From assembly GCA_004352715.1 (NCBI GenBank), contig SCFE01000054.1, positions 1,531,674-1,595,673 on the forward strand: a stretch of DNA of 64,000 nt. The letters run 5' to 3'. This DNA comes from Hofstenia miamia. Taxonomy: Eukaryota; Xenacoelomorpha; Acoela. The notes beneath the pieces were generated by a model, which saw only the letters and a list, made by a program, of their open reading frames with translations, searched no databases and had not been told where the DNA came from. This document shows, piece by piece, positions 11,139-22,694 of the stretch (its first letter is position 1; each line of letters opens with the position of its first letter). The position numbers were made by a program, and so were the translations under genes.

Positions 11139-11140
<2 letters not shown>
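10735..11140 (-). pseudogene. Gag C-terminus with degenerate zinc knuckle (element A)
   Basis: Minus-strand translation around 10851-10910 gives VMCYNCEQKGHTNPIS. This is a CCHC nucleocapsid knuckle (C-x2-C-x4-H-x4-C) whose last Cys is Ser. A short acidic, Ser/Asn/Glu-rich linker follows and then the protease. A lysine-rich stretch precedes it in another frame (KGKDGKNQESERKG), indicating a frameshift. The element is truncated at the TA microsatellite that starts at 11143, so the capsid part and 5' LTR are absent. Confidence 0.6.

Positions 11141-11142
<2 letters not shown>

Positions 11143-11181
<39 letters not shown>
11143..11181. repeat. (TA)n microsatellite
   Basis: Uninterrupted AT dinucleotide run marking the truncation point of element A. 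Confidence 0.95.
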
Positions 11182-11184
<3 letters not shown>

Positions 11185-12558
11185 CTCGTCGTTTTATGCA
11201 TGTAATTATTTGATTAACACAAATGAAATATGTGGAAAAACAATCAAGAATACTTTCAATTTAATAGATTCAAAAACCATTTTCTAGTTTCTTCCACAAC
11301 TGCACCAGTCATAACTTCTATATCTGCAGAAGATGTATGTGAAGCAATAAAACTGTTTCATTAATTAATCAAAGCTGATATAGATGTACGAACTGACAGG
11401 ATAATTGATCTAAAATAACCAAAGATTTCAAAAATATTCAATTTCACCTACCAGTTTTTTGTGACAAGATTTACTATATTTAGAATTTTACTAATTGAAT
11501 AGTATATTCAAGAAACGGCTTTTTTAATTATTTTCAATGAATTGAAATTAATTTTTTTAATATTGTAATCGAGAAAACACATAATTCCTTTCTGAGATCA
11601 ACAACTCTTCCCTTTGAATTACTTCATTCTATTTCTCTTAAAAAGATAATTTATCTTCTTTATTTTAGTGCTTTTGGATTTCAGATAACAAATGAAAATT
11701 TTTTAGGTTCATTATATTCAATACGGTGAAATGTATGCGCATGTATTGCGCTTGCAGCCAAGATTGTGTACTCTATTGCAAGAGCAAATAAAAACCTTCT
11801 ACGTTTGTGGAACACATACTGGGGATGTATCACCTTAATAGCTTTCCACCCTTCAATTTAGCTATTTTCGGAGCAATTAAGATTGACAAACAAGTTGGAC
11901 GATGTATCACTCATTACACTGTAAAAGTGTTTGCTTATGCAAAGGAATCAACAATCTTAATTGCTAAGCATTTGTGGTTATAAATTTAATTTGTGAATTC
12001 AAACTTCAGGTTATAAAAAATGTATTGTTTTCACTTTAAGTGAATATATCACTGATTAAAACGTAGTTACATTTGGTCCACCCTGAAGAATTATAGTTTG
12101 TAAAATTTGTTATTTGAAATTATAATTTAATTTCTGCTGGTTTAATGAAATATTTGCAATGATGGTAAAGCTTCACAAGTAGATCCATGATTTTGCAACA
12201 AATCTCTGCTTTTAACAGTATTTATTACTTCATTATTGTTTGCTGGTGTCGCCATTAATTAGGGATTGGTCTGTACGAACAAACAACTTTTTTTACCCCC
12301 CTTTTCTTATTTATTGTCGAAGTGCAAATATTCGTCACATCAGCACAATCAATTTGAAATGTTCAGAAAATGGAGACCATCAAATACCATCAATAAATTT
12401 GATGCCATCAAATATTGGCGGCAGAAACGTTCATGTGGCATAGAATTTATTGGGCCGAAATTAGTAAAGAAATTCAAGTTTATTTCAATTATCTTCATTG
12501 TGATGAGGGGAAGGGGGGATTAAAATAGTTATAAGGAAAATGAAATATTTCGATGATA
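11182..12558. other. Non-coding stretch, nothing recognised
   Basis: AT-rich. Two overlapping ORFs at 12240-12523 (+) have no family resemblance and lack flanking splice sites. No repeats matching elsewhere in the window were noticed. Confidence 0.45.
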
Positions 12559-12745
12559 NAAAGAAATGTAAGTCACAAACGTGAAAAAACGTCTGAAAAG
12601 AAATGTAAGTCGTAAACATGGAAAAACGTTGTAAAAAAAAGATGTAAGTCACAAATGTGATAAAACTTTGGAAAAGAAATGTAAGTCACAAACGTGAAAA
12701 AACGTCTGAAAAGAAATGTAAGTCATAAACATGGAAAGTCATATA
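12559..12745. repeat. Minisatellite, about 38-bp unit, nearly five copies
   Basis: The unit is approximately AAGAAATGTAAGTCacaAAC followed by gtGaaAAAACgtctG, where lower case marks variable bases. Copies start near 12560, 12598, 12637, 12673 and 12710, with small length changes. Alternate units resemble each other most (cacaaacgtg versus gtaaacatgg), suggesting a two-unit higher-order period. A single N at 12559 marks the left edge. Confidence 0.85.
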
Positions 12746-14424
12746 CGGGGCATTTATTTAATTCTTAATATAAAAGACATCAATAAAATTTTAAAATGTA
12801 AGCAATTTTTATAATATAACATTTATATTTTTAAACGTTTTGTATATATGTGTATCAATAAACGATAACAAGCAATTTACAGCACTAATAACAAACCATG
12901 TTATCAACAATCTTGAAAAGTTTCATATAAAAATTCCTACTTGAAAATATTTTATTCTTGAATTCAACAAGAAAAACGTATTGAAAAAATATTTATTTCA
13001 TTTTTACCAGAGACGGTGATTGATAAATCATTTTACTTTATTAACATTTTAGTTTTGTAGCATCTTTCATTTACTTATTTGTATAAATTGGGAAAAACAT
13101 GTAATAATTGAGATTGTTTTCCAACTTGTAAATATAATGCATAGAACGTTCTTGGCATTAGTCTCTCAAATAAACAAACTCAGGAATTGAAAGTAGTTAA
13201 CATTGAAGTGTCCAACAACTTGCAAATAATGAACCTATAATCTCTAAGTTACAACTAGTGTATTTGACACTCATCATGAGTAACTTAAAGAAAGCTCAAA
13301 TATTCTTAGGAATTCTGATCTTTCAACATTTGCAAGTACTATATATTGTTGGTATGAGCTGCTTCCAGCAACTAAATGCAAAACTAATATGTTAATTTTT
13401 TTTATTATAGATGTGAACTAGATAAGGAAAAATTACTAATTACTAATTATAAATATTTGCAAGAATCTCACAAAATCAATAAATTCAATCATAAAATAGG
13501 TTAGGACTAGTGTTGCCCTATTCCTGAAGATCATTGCATCATGCTTATTTAATTAGCTACGTATTTTATGAAGCAATTTTCTATATTGCTTATTTGTGCT
13601 ACACATCTGTCTTGAATGAAAGTCAAATTTTACACCCACATTAATCCTAGTTTCCCTAAATATCATTAGATCCCTCTCAAATGATTACATTTTCAATATA
13701 TGTAGTTCTTCAATGATAGCTATAGCTATCAAAGAATGTTATAATTAGATGGTGTTCGTGCATTTCATCCGATAATATTGCTTCTACTAAAATACCCATA
13801 AAATATTTTTACTACCAGAATTTGTTCTGACTCTATACATTTCTGAATTGATCAGAACGATGTAAGTAGTGAATGAGATTCGCAAAGTGTATGAGAAAAT
13901 TTCCATGTTTACAGGCAAATGATTCCAAATCAGTAAATTCACTGTAAAGACATAACAATAAAAATCAGAGCCTTGAGGCGCATCTTAAAAATGCAAATTC
14001 ACTCGAGCATGACCAATTTGATAACTCCCTTAAAAATGATAAAATGTGCATCTAAGTTTAGAAAGAAAATTCATAAACAAAGCTATCAAACATGATTGGT
14101 TAATGAATACTCAGCTTCATATGACCGAGTTGATAACCTTAAACACATATCGGTTCTGATTGTTTTTTTTCAAAAAATAATGAAGCTATGTTCTTTACGA
14201 AAGTACTTACACATATTTGTTAAATAATTTATTTTTGTCGATGTTTATATTGCTTACTGTTACATTTTGGTATTTGACTTGTAGTTTTCCAACGGAGACA
14301 GAGTCAACAAAAAAGCTATTTATTAAGATTATAGCTACAAAAATTTTACAAAATTCCAGTAAAAAAATTGTTATAAATCATGTTAGATTTAGAAATATTT
14401 ACAAATTTTTATAATTTTTTTCAG
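12746..14424. other. Non-coding stretch, nothing recognised
   Basis: AT-rich sequence without recognisable coding, RNA or repeat features. The polypyrimidine run at its right end forms the acceptor of the exon called at 14425. Confidence 0.4.
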
Positions 14425-14583
14425 ATTCTGGTGAATTGGGTTCTTGGACCGCAACAACTAAGAATGCAAAGAAACCTTTTGTTCACAATTAATGTAAATA
14501 CAAACTTGGCACTCCTAATTATTGGTTTTGTGTTAGAAAGTATTTATCTAATAGGTTTATTTGGTCCGCGCTCTAAAACTTAA
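14425..14583 (+). CDS. Putative terminal exon of a membrane protein
   Basis: A strong acceptor (AATTTTTTTCAG) precedes an open frame beginning ILVNWVLGPQQLRMQRN. It contains one clear transmembrane helix (LALLIIGFVLESIYLIGLF) and ends GPRSKT with a TAA at 14581-14583. The TTTTTTCAG acceptor resembles the nematode consensus. I do not recognise the family and no upstream exon was identified. It would be convergent with the gene ending at 14945 on the other strand. It could be a chance AT-rich hydrophobic frame. Confidence 0.35.
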   Translation: MLVNWVLGPQQLRMQRNLLFTINVNTNLALLIIGFVLESIYLIGLFGPRSKT

Positions 14584-14944
14584 GCGATGGTAGCGGTGTT
14601 TTTCGTAGATTTGTTCGATTAAATTATTTCTACAGTGAAAATTGAAATCATTTAAGGATTTTTCAACTAGTGAACTACAACCACACAAATACCACAAGCA
14701 TAATTTACAAAAGGAAATGTGTTAGAAAATTGATTCAATCTTAAGACCTCATTCGTAAAACACACATGCATTTTGTCAGTAACTTCCAGCCAGCTGAGTG
14801 GACTTCTAGTGGCTTCTAGCCCTGCACTAGAGATGCAAATGGTGATTGATGTTTTAACTGCGATATCACATAATGAGCTGTGTGAGATCTCATAACTTGA
14901 AGAAAGAAATACAATTGAAAAACACACTGAATCACACATCTTTA

Positions 14945-15254
14945 TTAAAAAAACCAAGTTTTGGTACTAAGGCGTTGCTTATTTGCAATTATATTTGCTC
15001 TTGATAAATATACTCCAAAGTGACTCATTTTACAAATTTTTACAGACTTGCTGACGGTAAGACTTTCGCATTGAAACTCTTTATGGAGGGAAGCGTTGTA
15101 GTGAACAAATGATTTACTTGCTTTAACATTGTGCATGAAAATAGTCTTTTCACTTGTAACACGATTGTTGAATAGATTATCTAATGCCCAACCATAACCA
15201 CGAGGAAGTATTTTGATATGGTTCAAGTTATTGTTACTACTTTTTAGTTTCTTC
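14945..15254 (-). CDS. Last exon of a DUF273-like glycosyltransferase-like gene
   Basis: A CTGTTTCAG acceptor (AG at 15256-15255) opens a frame that runs to a TAA at 14947-14945. That stop overlaps an AATAAA poly(A) signal. The translation contains IKILPRGYGWALDNLF...TIFMHNVKAS. I compare this with the C-terminal rILrrG-GWvRDnWlT...DFmlHgWK pattern that I recall for DUF273 proteins. The exon starts with one base of a split codon, which exactly complements the phase-2 donor of the exon at 22695-23398 on the same strand. About 25 residues of the family seem to be missing between the two, so another exon is probably lost in the gap at 15407-16257 or overlooked. Confidence 0.5.
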
Positions 15255-15406
15255 CTGAAACAGGAGATGAATCTAAAGAAATAAAACTGTGAAAGGCAAA
15301 ATTATCCCTATATTACTAACATGCAAACGGTATCCTTTTATTGAGGCAACTTAGGCTTGTGAAAAATCAGAGACCATTAAAGCTTCACTTGTTCCTATGC
15401 CCACAG

Positions 15407-16257
15407 NNNNNNNNNNNNNNNNNNNNNNNNNNNNNNNNNNNNNNNNNNNNNNNNNNNNNNNNNNNNNNNNNNNNNNNNNNNNNNNNNNNNNNNNNNNNNN
15501 NNNNNNNNNNNNNNNNNNNNNNNNNNNNNNNNNNNNNNNNNNNNNNNNNNNNNNNNNNNNNNNNNNNNNNNNNNNNNNNNNNNNNNNNNNNNNNNNNNNN
15601 NNNNNNNNNNNNNNNNNNNNNNNNNNNNNNNNNNNNNNNNNNNNNNNNNNNNNNNNNNNNNNNNNNNNNNNNNNNNNNNNNNNNNNNNNNNNNNNNNNNN
15701 NNNNNNNNNNNNNNNNNNNNNNNNNNNNNNNNNNNNNNNNNNNNNNNNNNNNNNNNNNNNNNNNNNNNNNNNNNNNNNNNNNNNNNNNNNNNNNNNNNNN
15801 NNNNNNNNNNNNNNNNNNNNNNNNNNNNNNNNNNNNNNNNNNNNNNNNNNNNNNNNNNNNNNNNNNNNNNNNNNNNNNNNNNNNNNNNNNNNNNNNNNNN
15901 NNNNNNNNNNNNNNNNNNNNNNNNNNNNNNNNNNNNNNNNNNNNNNNNNNNNNNNNNNNNNNNNNNNNNNNNNNNNNNNNNNNNNNNNNNNNNNNNNNNN
16001 NNNNNNNNNNNNNNNNNNNNNNNNNNNNNNNNNNNNNNNNNNNNNNNNNNNNNNNNNNNNNNNNNNNNNNNNNNNNNNNNNNNNNNNNNNNNNNNNNNNN
16101 NNNNNNNNNNNNNNNNNNNNNNNNNNNNNNNNNNNNNNNNNNNNNNNNNNNNNNNNNNNNNNNNNNNNNNNNNNNNNNNNNNNNNNNNNNNNNNNNNNNN
16201 NNNNNNNNNNNNNNNNNNNNNNNNNNNNNNNNNNNNNNNNNNNNNNNNNNNNNNNNN
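15407..16257. other. Assembly gap (851 N)
   Basis: Run of Ns inside the presumed intron of the DUF273-like gene. It may hide an exon. Confidence 0.99.
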
Positions 16258-16779
16258 GTATAAATGTGTATTACGTACATTATTTTTCTCGATTGTTTAG
16301 GTAGACTACATAATTGAGAAGAAATAATTCTGAAGAAATAGTTCATTTCAGATGCACTTGCAATGCTCAACTTAGGCTACAGAATTTGTAAAATACATGA
16401 ATTTGGTATTCAATAATTGTTCAGGAATTGAAAACTTCTTGAGCAATTATATTTAGATTTTAATTTGGAAGTAATACTATATGAATTTAATATCAAATAA
16501 TCAATTTTTTCAAATTTTACTACAAGTAACTAAATAGAATGTAGTATATGTAGATGTATTATAGTGAGCATATAATCCCGTCTATTTCTATGCATCATTT
16601 GAGAGAGTGAATGATAATGCGTCATTGGACCGGAGCTATTATTTCAAACATCGCAATAAATTGAGTTCATTTAATTTCAAATAATATTTTGTAAATATTT
16701 AATTTCACTATACTACGTTCCCGCTAGAGGGCTTGAAAATCACTAAATTAAACGTGCAATTTCGGTATTGACTCTAGGG
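16258..16779. other. Non-coding, flank of hAT copy 1
   Basis: No coding feature. The left terminal inverted repeat expected for the hAT element (CACTAGAGCCGACCC-like) was looked for and not found here, so the element is probably truncated on this side. Confidence 0.4.
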
Positions 16780-18750
16780 TCAATTTCCATTTATTTTGAG
16801 AAACATCAGTTTCTCAAAAGTTTGAGGATCCAAGCTGCCCCGCCTGTCTGTTATCACCTGGCCCGCAATGCTGAAGTGGCTCTCTGACAGACTCGAACTT
16901 CCCTGGATAACGTAAATTTGTCGAGCAATTTCGGCGAGTTTTGGTAGTGTTTTCCATTTTCCTTCCAAAAAAGTAGAGGATCTTCGAATTTTTCTGTAAT
17001 AGCAAAGTTCTTGTACTCCTTCAGCTCATCTCATATGGACTTCTCAGCATTCACATTAACAACAGGAATTTCATCCAGGTCGTCAAATATGTTTTGGAAA
17101 ACAGAACCAATAACTTCTTGGTTGACTGGGTTTGGGTGAACCACGGCCGCTCAGGGCATGGCGGTATGTTATCAAATGTTGCACTGCGATTCCAAGTTAG
17201 GGACTTTTTTTCGATAAAATTTCCAGTCCTTCAGATATATCTTTCTCAGTTTTGTTTACAAAAGCATCCGTAGTTGAAGGGGATTTTCGAATAAATCCCA
17301 ATGACTTTAGGTTTGGGTGCAAGAAGCTAGCGCAAATGTGAAGAGTTGTTGTGGATGACCAATATTTCTCACCCATTGATATTAGCAGATTATCGGCAAA
17401 CTTCCTCATTTCGGGAATATTTTGCATCTGGTGACAAATATTTTCAACAGCATAGTAGGTCGGTATGATCATATGAATAGTTGGTCTGTTCTGAAACTCC
17501 AGTTGTCGAAAAATCTCCTTGAATTTTCCAAACAAATGCGATAATACTTCCAAAAGGGGCTTGTTTCGGGGAAGTTTGTGAGCTACTTTGCGAGATATGA
17601 GTTCCTGTCGGATCTCGTCATAACTTTCATTGACGGCAACAAAAAGGCCCGAAAGGCCTTCCCATGCTCTTGTCTTTCCTGCTGATTTTATGCTTTTGGG
17701 CAACTTGTGCTTAAAATTAGAGGCATGTGAGCAATAGGTTTACAAGTCCCTGATGTCAGAAAAAATAGCTGAAATTTCCGGATCGCAGTCTTGGGTCCGC
17801 TTGAACGCATCTGCAAAGCAAGTGTGAAACCGATGGCAGAAGCATGTGTATCTAGCGAAATCTCTGAGAGCACAGACGATGTTTGCACAGCAATCAGTTG
17901 TGTAAGAAACGTCGTCGGATGCGCACATTGCAAACTCAGTTTCAATCTCAGAGAGGGCAACCCTGATATTCTCCGCTGTATGGGCAACGTCAAAAAGTTT
18001 CATTGATAACAAACAATTACGTAAGACCCACTCACCTGGCTTTAAATAAATCAGAGAATAATCCAAATACGAGCAGTTTCTTACAGAATCTGTCCAAATA
18101 TCCGTGGTAACAGAAAACGTCCCATTTTGGATCGCTGTGGTCACATTCTGGCTTAACCTTGTCTTCAGTTTGTCGTACTGATTGGAACATTCCATGGCAA
18201 TTGTTTTTCGCCCATACCAATTGTCCCTTATTTTGAGCTCTCCGCCAAATTTGACCCCCCAAATCTACACCAAACTGAACCAGCTCAACTAGGTCCAGTT
18301 GCTCCACTGATTTGAATGAATTAAGACCATTAACAACAAAATTTAGCTCGAGTTTTTTCAGTTTGCATTTTTCTGCAGCCCCTATGTCCATTTTTTGCGT
18401 TTTAGAAATGCCTTAAGTTGAGGTTGCGACCCTGTGGATACCTTCTCACAGCTCCCAGTATCAACATGTTCCTTTAAATTCTTAGTACCGAGGCTGGAGC
18501 TTGTTGGCGAGAAAATTATGTACGTTTTAAAACATGTTCTGCAGCTGGCAAACCTTTTCAACACAACTGGTTGACAGTTGCTGGCATCGGGTGGTAATGC
18601 AGGATTAGCGAAAGTTTTCCATACATCAGACGTAAAATTACTAGGCTCGACCAAAATAAGCCGCTGTAGTTTGAGCCCTGTTTCCACTTGTGTTGACGAT
18701 TTATAATATCCAGCATCCATGTACGGTCTGCAATTAAGCGAGGCGGTCAC
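16780..18750 (-). pseudogene. hAT-superfamily transposase, copy 1
   Basis: Reading down the minus strand, 18382-18750 carries a BED-type zinc finger (CRTCFKT...HVDTGSC). At 17740-18391 lies the catalytic core start, TTDIWTDSVRNCSYLDYSLIYL, followed by a C-x-CHRFHTCFADAFKR segment typical of hAT. At 17197-17703 is the helical middle. At 16780-17005 is the C-terminal dimerisation domain, IYVIQGSSSLSESHFSIAGQ, then RRGSLDPQTFEKLMFL. hAT enzymes cut and paste DNA with 8-bp target duplications. At least four frame changes break the gene, for example near 18390, 17700 and 16970, so it is inactive. Confidence 0.85.
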
Positions 18751-19070
18751 AGCAGTACATATAGCACAGTAAAGTAAATGATGTGTGAATTATAACGAAA
18801 AGCGTAAATTATAAAGACGAGCGATGTAATCACTCGGTTGTTCAATCAAATTGCACCGCAATTCATTGCGCCAGACACGCCGCTCAATGCGCTATTAGAA
18901 GCAATAATTTTCAAGCTGACTGACAACAGACATTTAATTCCAACCGGCGTGAGTTATTTTTGTGACCCAAGTTGACCCATGGAGTTTTCAAAATTGAGAC
19001 CCGACCTGACCCGACCCATTTGCAATTTCAAAAATCTTGACCCGACCCATGGGTCGGGTCGGCTCTAGTG
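18751..19070 (-). mobile_element. 5' terminal region of hAT copy 1 with CCGACCC arrays
   Basis: The element terminus on the minus strand reads CACTAGAGCCGACCCGACCC, followed by repeats of the GACCCGACCCAT word over about 100 bp. The same terminus ends copy 2 at 20807. Subterminal short-word arrays are commonly transposase-binding sites in hAT elements; that role is inferred here. The flanks after the two ends differ (AACTATGT versus CCTTTGGT), as expected for independent insertions. Confidence 0.7.
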
Positions 19071-19429
19071 AACTATGTCCACCTTTGGACATGTCGGTCC
19101 TCATTGACTTTTGTTAATTATTTTTATTTAGTGTCAATAAAATCTATTTAAAAATATATATATCTATACGATATTTAGTCTTTGACTTAGTTGTTTTTTA
19201 ATAGATTCTCCTTAGTTTCTTTTTTGAATATCGTTTCTGCAATTTTTGATGATAAATAATGATCGAATATATCATGAGAAAAATAAATTAAAACCAATTC
19301 TACAAATTAGCATTAATAAATTGGCTTTGTTATCCAAATTCTTTGGACAAGAAATTACCTAAATGCGGAATATTATAAATTGATTACAACTTGTAATCAA
19401 TTTAATTTTCTTATCTTTTCTCTATTTAG
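19071..19429. other. Non-coding, possible intron
   Basis: AT-rich sequence between the hAT terminus and the exon called at 19430. It ends in a TCTTTTCTCTATTTAG acceptor. Confidence 0.4.
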
Positions 19430-19579
19430 ACTTGTCGATTCAATAAAAAATGTTTACATTTACCAAGCAATGTGCATCGTTAATCGCTTTATCACTGGCG
19501 CCTCTGCTAGTGGAATATGGGCGATGATATTCGCAGTTGTTACTACGTATTTTGGAGGAATGGGTGGCAAAGTCTCTAA
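19430..19579 (+). CDS. MFS-transporter-like exon, cut by an assembly join
   Basis: Behind the acceptor TCTATTTAG the frame encodes VYIYQAMCIVNRFITGASAS, then GIWAMIFAVVTTYFGG. The pattern of a helix, R-F-x-x-G, small residues and a second helix resembles the helix 4-5 region of major facilitator transporters, for instance organic-cation/anion types where RFLxGxxxGG-like motifs occur. The exon runs into the single N at 19580, after which hAT copy 2 starts mid-gene. No other exon of this transporter was identified. It lies antisense within the presumed intron of the DUF273-like gene. Confidence 0.45.
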
Positions 19580-19580
19580 N
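19580..19580. other. Single-N join between exon and hAT copy 2
   Basis: Sequence on the left is a host-like exon. Sequence on the right enters hAT copy 2 in the middle of the transposase gene, at the position homologous to 17898, with no terminus or target duplication. Probably a scaffolding or gap-closing join. Confidence 0.7.
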
Positions 19581-20807
19581 GCACCGCAAACATTTGTGTA
19601 AGAAACGTCGTCGGATGCGCACATTCCAAACTCAGTTTCAATCTCAGAGAGGGCAACCCTGATATTCTCCGCTGTATGGGCAACGTCAAAAAGTTTCATT
19701 GATAACAAACAATTACGTAAGACCCACTCACCTGGTTTTAAATAAATCAGAGAATAATCCAAATACGAGCAGTTTCTTACAGAATCAGTCCAAATATCCG
19801 TGGTAACAGAAAACGTCCCATTTTGGATCGCACTGGTCACATTCTGGCTTAACCTTGTCTTCAGTTTGTCGTACTGATTGGAACATTCGATGGCAATTGT
19901 TTTTCGCCCATACCAATTGTCCCTTATTTTGAGCTCTCCGCCAAATTTGACCCCCCAAATCTACACCAAACTGAACCAGCTCAACTAGGTCCAGTTGCTC
20001 CACTGATTTGAATGAATTAAGACCATTAACAACAAAATTTAGCTCGAGTTTTTTCAGTTTGCATTTTTCTGCAGCCCCTATGTCCATTTTTTGCGTTTTA
20101 GAAATGCCTTAAGTTGAGGTTGCGACCCTGTGGATACCTTCTCACAGCTCCCAGTATCAACATGTTCCTTTAAATTCTTAGTACCGAGGCTGGAGCTTGT
20201 TGGCGAGAAAATTATGTACGTTTTAAAACATGTTCTGCAGCTGGCAAACCTTTTCAACACAACTGGTTGACAGTTGCTGGCATCGGGTGGTAATGGAGGA
20301 TTAGCGAAAGATTTCCATACATCAGACGTAAAATTACTAGGCTCGACCAAAATAAGCCGCTGTAGTTTGAGCCCTGTTTCCACTTGTGTTGACGATTTAT
20401 AATATCCAGCATCCATGTACGGTCTGCAATTAAGCGAGGCGGTCACAGCAGTACATATAGCACAGTAAAGTAAATGATGTGTGAATTATAACGAAAAGCG
20501 TAAATTATAAAGACGAGCGATGTAATCACTCGGTTGTTCAATCAAATTGCACCGCAATTCATTGCGCCAGACACGCCGCTCAATGCGCTATTAGAAGCAA
20601 TAATTTTCAAGCTGACTGACAACAGACATTTAATTCCAACCGGCGTGAGTTATTTTTGTGACCCAAGTTGACCCATGGAGTTTTCAAAATTGAGACCCGA
20701 CCCGACTCGACCCGACCCATTTGCAATTTCAAAAATCTTGACCCGACCCGACCCATGAAAACACGGTCAAAAAGTGACCCGACCCATGGGTCGGGTCGGA
20801 TCTAGTG
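19581..20807 (-). pseudogene. hAT transposase copy 2, 5' part only
   Basis: From 19597 to the terminus at 20807 this is nearly identical to 17901-19070. It encodes the BED finger (20078-20446) and the start of the catalytic domain (19460-20087), with the same frame break near 20085. The C-terminal half is absent, cut at the N. Differences are a few substitutions and a longer GACCCGACCC array near the terminus, including an extra CATGAAAACACGGTC-type block. The element ends CTAGTG at 20807 with flank CCTTTGGT. Confidence 0.85.
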
Positions 20808-22694
20808 CCTTTGGTTGTAACCAAAGTTTGTAGATATGTGAGAAATTGTTTCTAAGGATTAATGTAACAAAAAAAATTTACACCATTTTCAAACAACAAA
20901 CACAACCATTAATATGTCAGTATCAAGTCAATAACTTTTCTGAATTTTCTAGGATATATTGAAGAAATGTATACATGCCTCGATAAGACTAAAAAATCAA
21001 AAAACTAAAACAGATTTATCTTTCAGCGGATACTTTTGTAATCTAGGGATAAAAACCCATAGAAACACTGTACATCCTAACGCGCGCTCAAAAATGTGTA
21101 TGCATCAAGCCTGTACTTCTAAATGATTAACAAAGGGACTCTAAATTAGAGCCCTTAATTTCTATGTTACATTTTGACCAAATTTAATAAATTTCTCAAT
21201 AAATGAAATACAATGCTTCACACTCCAATATAACTATAACAAGAGGGGCAGGGTCCCCAATCGAAATTAACAATATGGGCTGCTCTGTAAGCATGAGGGC
21301 CCATTATTATATTGTATTCGAATGGAACTGTCAATATGCTAAACGTTAAAATCTTGTAAATTCCAATTATTGTTTGAAATAAAACTGTAGATGGCGTTAA
21401 AGATTGGAAGAAACTTTAAATTGTAACTGTTAAGTATATGCGAGAAGCAAATGAATTGGTTCGTTTCGTTTGCAAAACAAGAAGCGATGTTCCCCCAAAA
21501 ACTGAAAATTCATTTTTCAAAAAAGTTAAATAATTGGATTTTTAATTTTGACTTCGCGCAAACGTATGTCAAATAGAACGAAACTGTTCCAAATGTATAC
21601 TTTAAAGAGTTAAAATTATTGGCTTTGTAAATTCAAACTTGCTTTCAAGCATTTTCCTGGAAATTGCAAGAAATTTGAAGAACCTTCAAATAAATTGTCA
21701 GGAACAGAATAATCGTCCATTAGCAAGAATGTGGCGGTAAGTGTGTATAAACTTAGAATTCGTTTGTTCAACATTTTGAAATTATTTTCATTGTTGTTGA
21801 AAGTGGAATATAGACTTCTTACACACCATCACTCTTTAAGAGAAAATATTTGGGACTGATATTAGTAAACCTCATTGTACTAGTTGGTCTTGCACCAGCC
21901 TATCTTAATATTTCTAATTGGTTAAACAGGGCAATTGTCTTCCTACCTCTCAAATTTTTTGCAAGAAAGAAATTTGTTATCAATGAAAAATATCTTTATC
22001 TTCTCTGAGGCTTGATACAACAATGCAGAGTATTCACATATTTAGTGAGTTCTTGAACTTAATTTGCAAAGGAGCAATCTGTATCATCCACTAATATATT
22101 TTCTTCCTCAGACAGATGACTGGGCATTTAATCACTGAATATATTTTTAGGTACATGTGCTTCATGAAAAAGTTTAGCATTTGTACGTTTTCCTATGTAT
22201 CATTTTAGTTTATTATATTATGCTAAGCACAAGTTAACTGACTGCTTCTATGTTTGACATGTGTAGCGTGGTTTGATGTTCCTGCATCGTCCCGTCTAAC
22301 TGTATTTTACTTGCTTAATGCTTTCATTCCGTAAGCATAGTTATTTAGCCCACGAATACCCTGATTTGCTTGGAGAACAACACGCAAGTGTCTTTTCAAA
22401 TATAAATCCTATTAAAAACCAGTAAATGACTACAAGCATTGTAAACAATAAAATTTTAATTAATTACTGTCAAAAGCAATGGTGTCTCAACAAATCAAAT
22501 TGTTTGTCCGAGACTAGTGCAACCCCGCCCCTGTTAATAAGTAAAGTCAAATTGGAAGAAGTTTGTGCAAATGATCATAAGAAGTTTCTGCAACCAATAT
22601 TATGAATTTGAATGTAAACCTGCATAATATTACATCAAAAGATATTATTTCTGTTGAATTGCTATCTTTCATTACATTTATAGGAAATACTTAC
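20808..22694. other. Presumed intron sequence, nothing recognised
   Basis: AT-rich. It begins just beyond the hAT terminus and ends at the splice donor of the exon at 22695. No exon completing the DUF273-like protein was identified in either orientation. Confidence 0.4.

Noticed and set aside
15341-16370. Long open reading frames across the second N gap
   Set aside because: Same artefact; only short non-N flanks exist and they show no family resemblance.
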